From Candidatus Zhuqueibacterota bacterium (lineage in GTDB: Bacteria > BS750m-G25): a stretch of DNA of 14,451 nt. The position numbers were made by a program, and so were the translations under genes. Each line of letters starts with the position of its first letter. The first letter of the stretch is position 1. Below, piece by piece: positions 7,244 through 13,574 of the stretch. The stretch lies in assembly GCA_016783505.1 (NCBI GenBank), contig JADHWK010000054.1, positions 1-14,451 of the forward strand. The letters run 5' to 3'. A model generated the notes under the pieces. The model did no database searches and had not been told where the DNA came from. It saw only the letters and a list, made by a program, of their open reading frames with translations.

Positions 7244-8331
7244 GGTGACACCACCAGCCTAGCACTCACCGGTGCATGGTCCGACTGAAAAGCAGCCTGA
7301 TGTGTAGAATCAGAGCCAGCCACCCAGGTGCCGTTTGTGAACAGGTAATCCAACTTCCGATTCCATGTTGTATTCGTATTGACGACGTTGTGGGTAAAAT
7401 ACCGAGAATTATCCAATAAGTAATCACTTAACGGGACGGCAGGTTGATAACTATCATATAGGTCATTCAGCCATTCTGTTTCATTGCTGAAGTCGCTGCC
7501 GTCACGGCAAGAGCCAGGATCGTCTTCAGGGCAACGATCCTCGTCACAATAGTTGGTAGAATCAGAACCCGGGGGAATCTCATTCAAATCCCCTCCTGCT
7601 ACAAATAAAGCACCGAGTCCCACATTGACATTGTCTAACTCATCTTTGAAGCGGTCAATCTGCTTTTTCTTGGTATCATCTATGGCAAAAGCTGTGGTGT
7701 GGGTATTTAGCACATAAAAGTTGTCATGGTTAGGCAGGCCTATTCTGACCTTCAATATATTCCATCTCAGATAAAAGTAGCTAGTCAAGGCGTCCTGATC
7801 GGATCTTCTCGGTAAGGCGATACGTTCCGCATCTATAATCTGCCACCGAGATAATATTGCTGATCCCTCGTTCATCCTCCCCAGTCCATCGCTGGGAATG
7901 AATTGTACCTTCCATACGGAAGCGAAAGCGCCGTAATTCAAGTCTGTACGATCAAGCAGCCACTGCATCTGATCAACATACGCGCTGCGCTTGGAATCCA
8001 CATCTACTTCTTGCAGGAGGACGATGTCAGGATCAACTTGGTTAAGGTAATCCGCCAGATCTTCCAGATGACTGATCACCTCATCTTCGGTCATCAGCAC
8101 CCGGTCACCACAAGCATCAACAAACCAAGGGATACGTGCAGCAGCAAACCTGATATTCCACGTCATAACGAGCAATGTATCCGGTCTTGTTGGCGGTGCA
8201 GTCATATCCGCTGCCTTGTATAATACCGCATCTTCAAGATCTTCAAACCGGGTAGCAATAGGCTCGCAAGACCAAAAGAGTAAACTGGGCAAGAGCAGCA
8301 AGAATGATATTTTGAATAGGCTAAATTTCAT
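7240..8331 (-). CDS. Lipoprotein of the endonuclease/exonuclease/phosphatase (EEP) superfamily
   Basis: This 363-residue protein has a lipoprotein signal peptide ending LLFWSC (lipidated Cys22), then a complete EEP (DNase I-like) domain. The motifs are TWNIRF with Asn59, LLQEVD with Glu108 (metal ligand), NEGSAILSR (155-162), NTHTTAF with His211, GGDLNEIP with Asp248/Asn250, RKLDYLFTN with Asp328, and SDHAPVSARL with Asp351/His352 (catalytic pair). Family members cleave phosphodiester bonds in DNA, sphingomyelin, inositol lipids or similar, using a divalent metal. Unusual is an acidic insert after GGDLN (residues ~255-281) with three cysteines, NYCDEDRCPEDDPGSC, which may bind calcium or be disulfide-linked. 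Another Cys, Cys74, lies near the N-terminus. The protein should sit on the periplasmic or outer surface. It leads the minus-strand operon, and its stop overlaps the barrel gene's start. The substrate (extracellular DNA versus lipid headgroup) cannot be decided here. Confidence 0.9.
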   Translation of the reverse strand: MKFSLFKISFLLLLPSLLFWSCEPIATRFEDLEDAVLYKAADMTAPPTRPDTLLVMTWNIRFAAARIPWFVDACGDRVLMTEDEVISHLEDLADYLNQVDPDIVLLQEVDVDSKRSAYVDQMQWLLDRTDLNYGAFASVWKVQFIPSDGLGRMNEGSAILSRWQIIDAERIALPRRSDQDALTSYFYLRWNILKVRIGLPNHDNFYVLNTHTTAFAIDDTKKKQIDRFKDELDNVNVGLGALFVAGGDLNEIPPGSDSTNYCDEDRCPEDDPGSCRDGSDFSNETEWLNDLYDSYQPAVPLSDYLLDNSRYFTHNVVNTNTTWNRKLDYLFTNGTWVAGSDSTHQAAFQSDHAPVSARLVVSP

Positions 8332-8488
8332 ACGGCATTTGTAAAATTGTCGGCAAAATTGGATGATATTGAAATGTTAAGGGAGTTAAAATGGACAATT
8401 TTTGGCCAATTGACCCTGTTTTTATAGCTAAAATCACTTGATCAAGAGTCAGTTACTCTGCCCAATTGATTTAAGCAGGGATAAAATC
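8332..8488. other. Spacer upstream of the EEP operon
   Basis: The stretch holds small inverted repeats: CTTGATCAAG at 8437-8446 and AGAGT-CAGTT-ACTCT at 8445-8459. The leader of the EEP operon should lie here on the minus strand. I see no convincing -35/-10 pair (TTGATC and TATAAA are only 13 bases apart) and no clear ribosome-binding site before the ATG at 8331. Confidence 0.35.
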
Positions 8489-8662
8489 TCACTTCAACAA
8501 AACCATCTTCCTCACCTTCTGAAACTTCCCTGCTTGAATTTGATAAAAATAGATTCCAGACGAGTGACTGGTAGCAACCCAGTTGATCTGATGGTAACCG
8601 GCAGCCTGAAGTTCATCAATCAATTCCAATGTTAAATTTCTATAACCTCTCATACTATTCAT
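8489..8662 (-). pseudogene. Orphan T9SS C-terminal sorting domain (decapitated gene remnant)
   Basis: A 57-codon frame starts at ATG 8662-8660, overlapping the radical SAM stop codon (ATGA), and ends at TGA 8491-8489. From about residue 11 it is plainly the last ~45 residues of a Por/T9SS sorting domain: LELIDELQAAGYHQINW, then SHSSGIYFYQIQAGKFQK and RKMVLLK. It lacks the usual NYPNPFNP start, all cargo and any signal peptide, so it cannot be an exported T9SS substrate. A 23-base run (8532-8554, complement) is identical to 561-583 in the first gene. The best reading is the surviving 3' end of a deleted gene joined to the radical SAM gene by a rearrangement. The neat ATGA start is probably accidental. 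Confidence 0.8.
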
Positions 8663-10038
8663 TCTAGATATAGAAGGCGCCTTTTGAAGGACTCTTCCAA
8701 AACGCCAATAAAAAAGACAATAAAGACTTTGATTATAATGGGATTGATTAGGATATTACTTCTGATGAATTTTTTTATAATACTAATAAATTGAGCCGGA
8801 CTATAAAAATCTTTTACAATTCGTTTTGTAATGGACCAGAGCCGTGATGGAGGGTATTGATCAGAAAATACTCTCCCTCTCCCACCTATATAATACCCAG
8901 GTGTATTCTCTACAATCTTCCTAAGGGGCGAGTATTTAAGAGCACGTAATCTACTGTGACTTAAGAAATCTAGCCCTAGAGATTTAGCAAAAGAAGATAT
9001 TGCAAGCATATCTTCCTCTTCTTCTCCAATATAGCCGATGATAAAATAACCAACATGTATAAAATTAAAATTTCTCAAAACCTTAAAAGCTTCTTTTACT
9101 CCCTGGATGTTAAAACCTTTTCCAATACGTTGAAGTGTCTTATCTTGTGCCGACTCTATACCATAGGATAGTACACGAAAACCTGCCTTCCACATCTTTT
9201 CCAGAATTTCTGGATGATGAGCTACATCAATCCTTAATTCTACCATAAATATTTTCTTGACTTGCTGAGCAATCAAGAGGTCGCAGATTTTCTCTATCCT
9301 CTTGATATCAACATCAAAACTATCGTCGGAAAAGATAATTATATCAGCAGGAATAATCTTTATCTCTTCTACCACTGACGCCGCAGAACGGCCAGACCAT
9401 TCTCTTAATTCTCCTAAAGGATTTAATCTATGAGTACAGAATTCGCACTTAAAAGGACAACCCCTTGAGCTCATTACAGTATCGATACCAAAACTCAAAC
9501 CTAATGGAGTTCTATGTTGGTAGCTATATCTTCTCAGGGAGCGGTCAGGATAAAGTTCTAACACCTGTGAAAGAGCTCCTGAAGGATTGTGAATAACCTT
9601 CCCTGATCGATGATAAGAGATTCCATCAATTTCTGATAAAGGTTTTCCTGAAAAGATATCTCCTATAATCTCTTCCCCATCCCCTCTAACAATAATATCT
9701 ATGCGAGGGTTAGTTTCTAAGTACTTTTGCACATTCTCTGTAACATGGATTCCTCCTAAAATCACAGTCACGGCTTGTGGGATTTGGTCCAGAAGACTTA
9801 TAGCAATCTTTCTTTGATGAGGCCAGTTAATGCTTATCCCTATTACATCCGCATCTTGAAGAAATTCAGAGATTGTTTCTTTTTCATACCTCATATCAAT
9901 TACTGTAATTTTTTCTACTAGGTTCTTAACTGCAGTGGCAATATACTCTAATCCTAAAGGAGGAAAGAGATCGTTATAATGTAATCTCTTAAGTTTTTCA
10001 TATGGATAAATAAAGAGTGCTCTTCTCCATCTTCTCAC
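8659..10038 (-). CDS. Radical SAM protein with N-terminal cobalamin-binding-like domain
   Basis: The 459-residue protein has the two-domain plan of B12-type radical SAM enzymes. Residues ~1-150 look like a Rossmann-type cobalamin-binding domain (PPLGLEYIATAVK at 26-38, DVIGISI at 64-70, VILGGIHVT at 92-100, IIVRGDGEEI at 115-124). The radical SAM core follows with SSRGCPFKCEFC (Cys194, Cys198 and Cys201 binding the 4Fe-4S cluster), then a barrel with MVELRIDV and YGIESAQDKTLQRIGKG. No DxHxxG cobalamin-ligand motif is visible, so B12 may be bound without it or not at all. The C-terminus has an unusual hydrophobic stretch (NPIIIKVFIVFFIGVLEE, ~432-449) that may touch the membrane. Relatives include methyltransferases and ring-forming enzymes such as HpnP and BchE; no substrate is suggested by neighbours. 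The start is GTG at 10038, with AAAGGAA placed well upstream. The gene is AT-rich. Confidence 0.88.
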   Translation of the reverse strand: MRRWRRALFIYPYEKLKRLHYNDLFPPLGLEYIATAVKNLVEKITVIDMRYEKETISEFLQDADVIGISINWPHQRKIAISLLDQIPQAVTVILGGIHVTENVQKYLETNPRIDIIVRGDGEEIIGDIFSGKPLSEIDGISYHRSGKVIHNPSGALSQVLELYPDRSLRRYSYQHRTPLGLSFGIDTVMSSRGCPFKCEFCTHRLNPLGELREWSGRSAASVVEEIKIIPADIIIFSDDSFDVDIKRIEKICDLLIAQQVKKIFMVELRIDVAHHPEILEKMWKAGFRVLSYGIESAQDKTLQRIGKGFNIQGVKEAFKVLRNFNFIHVGYFIIGYIGEEEEDMLAISSFAKSLGLDFLSHSRLRALKYSPLRKIVENTPGYYIGGRGRVFSDQYPPSRLWSITKRIVKDFYSPAQFISIIKKFIRSNILINPIIIKVFIVFFIGVLEESFKRRLLYLE

Positions 10039-10608
10039 AACAATTCCTTTCCTCTTTTACACCTCACCAACATTTACTATTACCATTGGCGAGGTAGGTA
10101 GTTCAAAGCGATTCAAAAGAGAACAAATTTTGAGATATTTTTAAAGATGCAAAAGTTTTTTCACTTTTTTACCCCGAGTTGAAACTGGTTAGGCACAAAA
10201 CCTTTTGAAAGTCAGGGGACAACAAGGTCCATGATTTTTTCGTTGATAATATATCAACAAAAAACCCCATCCAGTCTTTCCGAACCATCAGGGGTCAAGA
10301 ATTTGTAGTTGGCATTTCATGGGAAAAAAAAGCTCCCTGAAAGCTTTAGCTGGGGAAACTATTTCGGTTGGCAAACCAAGAATAGCCCTATAACAAGTAA
10401 CAGCTTAACAGAGGTAGTCTTTAAGAGGCTAACCAGTTCAGAATCAAGTTCCGTTGAATCTGGTTTACCATCAATAGTTTAATGAATTAATTTTTAATAG
10501 TCAAGAAAATAATTCATAAAATTGGATTTTTGGTTATTTTTTTCTATTGCTTAATTGTTTCTTTTTCTTTATATTTTTTCAATTATTTTAACTAATTCCA
10601 GAGGAGAG
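10039..10608. other. 570-base non-coding region with repeats and an AT-rich palindrome
   Basis: No gene is supported on either strand. It separates divergent genes, so both promoters should lie here. It contains an interrupted palindrome at 10235-10264 (TTTTTT-C-GTTGATA, loop ATA, TATCAAC-AAAAAA). It also holds three versions of a GTTGAANCTGGTT-like motif: direct near 10179, inverted near 10429-10443 and direct near 10453. AACTGGTTAG (10183-10192) is matched exactly by its inverse at 10429-10438. A 24-codon frame at 10319-10393 (containing SLKALAGETISVG) recalls the start of polysaccharide flippases but is too short to call. The right end is very AT-rich. Confidence 0.4.
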
Positions 10609-11865
10609 ATGGTAGCCTTACGACATCGCTTCCTTAAATGGTACCTGTTGTTGACCTTGCTGGTTATGATGGGCGGTTGCCTGTATGCGGATTATCAATT
10701 CCTGGGCAACGTCCAATCATATAAGCGGGTCAAGTATGGGATTCTCCTTGAGTGCGATGGGGCAAGGGTCTTAATATCGGTTTTGGCCCCGGATCTGATC
10801 CGGGTTCGACTGGCCCCGGAGGGGACATTTCTTGGGGGATGTTCTTATGCAATGGCTAAACAGGATTGGCCCCCCACCGATTCTTCAGTTAAGGAAGAAG
10901 AACAGGAAATTATCATTACGACTACAGAACTTTCTTTACGGATTGCCAAATCCCCCTGCAGGCTGGGATTTTTTGATCGGGACGGTGACTTGATCAATAA
11001 AGACCATGATGCCTTTGGCATGGGCTGGGACGGCCAGAGAGTCATCTGTTACAAGAGAAGACTAAAGGATGATGTCGGGGATGAAAAGTATTACGGGCTG
11101 AGTGAGAAGACCCGAGGGTTTGAGAAGTAGGGAAACCTCTACACTATGTGTAACTCGGACATTCCGGGCTATGATTACCGTACCGACCCCCTCTATCAGT
11201 CTATCCCCTTTCGGGAAAAGGAGATCCCCTGCGACGTCCTCTACTTAGACATCCACAACATGGACGGGTATCGGGTGTTCACCTGGGACCCGGTTCGCTT
11301 TCCTAAACCGAAGAGGATGCTCTCCGATCTGGAGAAGATGGGCTTTAATGTGGTGGTGATCATTGATCCCGGGATTAAGGTTGATCCCGATTATTGGGTC
11401 TATCAAGAGGGTATAGGGGGGGACTACTTCTGCAGCTATCCCGATGGAAAACCGTTCTCGGGGGAGGTCTGGCCGGGGGAATGCCACTTTCCCGATTTTT
11501 CTTCCCCCGCGGTCAGGGAGTGGTGGGGTGGGCTATACAAGGGGCTCATCGCCCAGGGGGTGGACGGCTTCTGGAATGACATGAACGAGCCATCCGTGTG
11601 GGAGGGAACGTTTCTGGAAGTGGTCTTGCACGATGATGGGGGCCGTGAATCGAGCCATGCCAGGGTTCACAATGTCTACGGGAAGCTGATGGCCCGGGGG
11701 ACGTATGAGGGTATGCGTAAGCTTAGCCCCGATCACCGGCCTTTCGTGCTGACGCGGGCCGGCTTTGCCCGCACCATTGACGCCCGGATCAAGACCACCT
11801 GCCTGGTCTGTCCCCCCGATGACCATCCGGAGGACGTGTGGTGTGCGTGGGAATTTATGATTTAG
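10609..11865 (+). pseudogene. Degraded GH31 alpha-glucosidase-family lipoprotein gene
   Basis: The start is ATG 10609, placed by a strong GAGGAG site at 10601-10606. The head is a lipoprotein-like signal (LLLTLLVMMGGC, Cys24), then the GH31 N-terminal beta-domain to KYYGLSEKTRGFEK. There the frame meets TAG (11128-11130) and continues in the same frame with GNLYTMCNSDIPGYDYRTDPLYQSIPF. At about 11209 it jumps straight to REKEIPCDVLYLD. By comparison with the family as I know it, some 90 residues are missing there. The barrel then continues through VIIDPGIKVD and GFWNDMNEPS, whose Asp (codon 11578-11580) is the GH31 nucleophile, to FVLTRAGFA. The last ~30 residues are unrelated to the family and a stop follows at 11863. 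The acid/base region and all C-terminal domains are gone, so the enzyme must be inactive. Three independent lesions make a pseudogene far more likely than amber readthrough. Confidence 0.85.
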
Positions 11866-11884
11866 TCTAAGTTGCAAATTATTC

Positions 11885-11913
11885 TTGATTCTTTTAAAAT
11901 GATTCATTATATT
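11885..11913 (+). promoter_or_regulatory. Promoter of the AbiE-type toxin-antitoxin pair
   Basis: TTGATT (11885-11890) and TATATT (11908-11913, five of six to consensus) are separated by exactly 17 bases, about 38 bases before the ATG at 11952. It starts just after the GH31 remnant, so the module carries its own promoter. No clear operator palindrome is visible next to it. Confidence 0.6.
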
Positions 11914-11951
11914 TCTGTTAAAGGACAAATTCGTCTAAAGTCGGAAACAGG

Positions 11952-12782
11952 ATGTTCTGGGATCAACTCATAGAGGTAGCTCGCCAACAACAGTTACCCC
12001 TCGCTACCGTAATAACCGAACTTCTCCATACGATTATTCTAAATGTTCTTTATTCCCAGGAGGAAAGCCTGAATCTGGTCTTTCAAGGGGGAACGAGTAT
12101 CCACCTTTTGCACGGGGGGTACCGATACTCCCAAGATTTGGATTTTGCCGGAGGGGAAATGTCAGGGGAGAAAATCGAAAAGCTGATGCAGAAATCCAGA
12201 TCCCAGATCGAAAAGTGGATCATTCAATGCCTGGGAATGGGAAAATGTGAATGGAAGCTCCCCAAAAAGGGGAATAAACAACGTATGTTTTCCTGGTGGC
12301 TTTTCTATCGAAAGAATGGTGAGAGGCGTCCATATAGGATTAAAATGGAATTCACGACCTGTCCCGTCTATCAGATTCAAATAATGCCCATTCGTACCGA
12401 ATATGGGTTACCCTTCCCTTTACCCCTAATCAATGGATTGGGTCCCGTGGAGCTGTTGGCGGAAAAGATCAGCGCCATTGCCGGACGCCCTTTTATTAAA
12501 GGGAGGGATTTTTTTGATTTGTGGTTTCTTAGTGAAATAAAAAAGGCCGCACTCAATTTTAATTTGGTACAAAAGAAATTCAATGATTATCAGACGCCCG
12601 ATCCCATCGGTCGCCTGCAAAATCGGATGACACAATGCGGGGTCGAGAATATTTGGATAGAAATGAGTCAATCTTTACCGGTGCGATACCGCCGCCAATT
12701 TGAAAAAAACCAATATCAAGACATTCTGAAAACTTCAAGGAAAATTATTAAGAGTGTCCTACGGACATTGGGTACAAATTAA
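11952..12782 (+). CDS. abiEii: AbiEii/AbiGii-type nucleotidyltransferase toxin (type IV toxin-antitoxin system)
   Basis: The 276-residue protein shows the motifs of AbiEii toxins, members of the DNA polymerase beta-like nucleotidyltransferase fold. QGGTSIHLLHGGYRYSQDLDF (residues 45-65) combines the GG(T/S) loop with the metal-binding Asp62/Asp64. RIKMEF (129-134) has a conserved Lys and Glu, and ELLAEKISA (167-175) and GRDFFDLWFL (184-193) complete the pattern. Family toxins are thought to transfer nucleotides to RNA or other acceptors (tRNA for some relatives) and halt growth, giving abortive phage defence or plasmid maintenance. GGAAACAGG just upstream is the ribosome-binding site. The partner antitoxin gene follows after 37 bases. 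This order, toxin before antitoxin, is the reverse of classical abiEi-abiEii. All catalytic motifs are intact, so it is probably functional. Confidence 0.9.
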   Translation: MFWDQLIEVARQQQLPLATVITELLHTIILNVLYSQEESLNLVFQGGTSIHLLHGGYRYSQDLDFAGGEMSGEKIEKLMQKSRSQIEKWIIQCLGMGKCEWKLPKKGNKQRMFSWWLFYRKNGERRPYRIKMEFTTCPVYQIQIMPIRTEYGLPFPLPLINGLGPVELLAEKISAIAGRPFIKGRDFFDLWFLSEIKKAALNFNLVQKKFNDYQTPDPIGRLQNRMTQCGVENIWIEMSQSLPVRYRRQFEKNQYQDILKTSRKIIKSVLRTLGTN

Positions 12783-12819
12783 ACCATTTTTATTGATCTT
12801 TCCAAATCTAGGATAGAAT

Positions 12820-13407
12820 ATGGGTGGCAAAATTTTTACCCAAACCAAATGGATTGAGGAATTACGGAAAGGTAGGCCCGTTTTTTCGCTACCCGAGTTG
12901 GTTCGCATTACGGGACTACCCCCTGCTTCGGCCCGGCGAGCGGTTTCCAGATTGGTAAAAAGGAGATTTCTGATCAAGTTATCCAAGGGACTATACGGCA
13001 ATGCCTTTGCCCATCTAAGCCTGGAACAGGTGGCGGGGATGCTTTATCCCCCAGCCTATATTTCTGTGGAAAGTGCCCTTTTCACGCACGGTGTGATAGA
13101 TCAGACGCCCCACATAGTCACCTGTATAACTCTCAACAAAACAAAAACCTTCCGTACGGCTTTGGGGGAAATTTTGTATTATCATATCAAGTCCGGACTC
13201 TTCTTCGGGTTTCACCCCCAGGATGGGCTTGTCCTGGCAGGACCAGAAAAAGCGGCCGCGGATTATGTATACATCAAGCGCCAGAACGGCTTGTTCCCCG
13301 ACCTAGATGAATGGAACTGGGGGAATTTGGATCTATTAAATTTAAGGGAAATCCTGAAATCCTATCCAAAATCGGTCGAAAAACATATCATGGAATTTGC
13401 TCATTGA
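12820..13407 (+). CDS. abiEi: AbiEi-type antitoxin/transcriptional regulator
   Basis: The 195-residue protein has a winged helix-turn-helix at residues ~20-60 (FSLPELVRITGLPPASARRAVSRLV, then a basic wing KLSKGLYG). It continues with the AbiEi-typical PPAYISVESALFTHGVI (77-93) and a C-terminal domain of mixed strands and helices. In the family the N-terminal domain binds the operon promoter and represses it, while the C-terminal domain neutralises the toxin without a stable toxin-antitoxin complex (type IV). The start ATG 12820 has only a modest AGGATA site and lies 37 bases after the toxin stop, so both genes share the promoter near 11885. Being downstream of its toxin is unusual. A MITE-like element begins two bases after its stop codon. 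Confidence 0.85.
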   Translation: MGGKIFTQTKWIEELRKGRPVFSLPELVRITGLPPASARRAVSRLVKRRFLIKLSKGLYGNAFAHLSLEQVAGMLYPPAYISVESALFTHGVIDQTPHIVTCITLNKTKTFRTALGEILYYHIKSGLFFGFHPQDGLVLAGPEKAAADYVYIKRQNGLFPDLDEWNWGNLDLLNLREILKSYPKSVEKHIMEFAH

Positions 13408-13408
13408 G

Positions 13409-13552
13409 TCGAAAGGTAACAGTTCAGCCACAGAGACACCAAGACACTAAGGAGTAATTTGTTACTGCATAGTTGCAGAATCAGAAAAAAAACTGATTGC
13501 TGAACGCTCGTTTAGTTCCATGATATTCTGTGGTAAACTGTTACATCGAAAG
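13409..13552. mobile_element. MITE-like element with terminal inverted repeats and 7-base flanking direct repeats
   Basis: GTAACAGTTCAGCCACAGA at 13417-13434 is matched in inverse by 13527-13544 (TCTGTGGTAAACTGTTAC, one small gap). The ends are flanked on both sides by TCGAAAG (13409-13415 and 13546-13552), as expected for a target-site duplication. The element proper is about 130 bases and encodes no protein. It has a small inner hairpin (ATCAG, A-run, CTGAT, near 13480-13497). The CCACAGAGACACCAAGACAC stretch is of a kind I recall as dispersed in other environmental genomes, though I could not search. It needs a transposase in trans. It fills the space between abiEi and galT. Confidence 0.7.
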
Positions 13553-13574
13553 AATCGCTAATTGGAGATAGGTC

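Noticed and set aside
8438-8635. Plus-strand 65-codon ORF between the EEP operon and the radical SAM gene
   Set aside because: It is antisense to a convincing T9SS sorting tail on the minus strand and has no recognisable domain of its own.
11128-11130. Functional amber readthrough or pyrrolysine at the GH31 TAG
   Set aside because: The same gene also has a large internal deletion and lacks its 3' half, so decay explains the stop more simply. No supporting tRNA or signal is in the window.
11533-11928. Minus-strand 131-codon ORF across the end of the GH31 remnant
   Set aside because: Mostly antisense to clear GH31 sequence; the part beyond it shows no domain I recognise.
13417-13544. CRISPR-like array in the repeat region
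   Set aside because: There are only two inverted copies of the repeat and no regularly spaced direct repeats.
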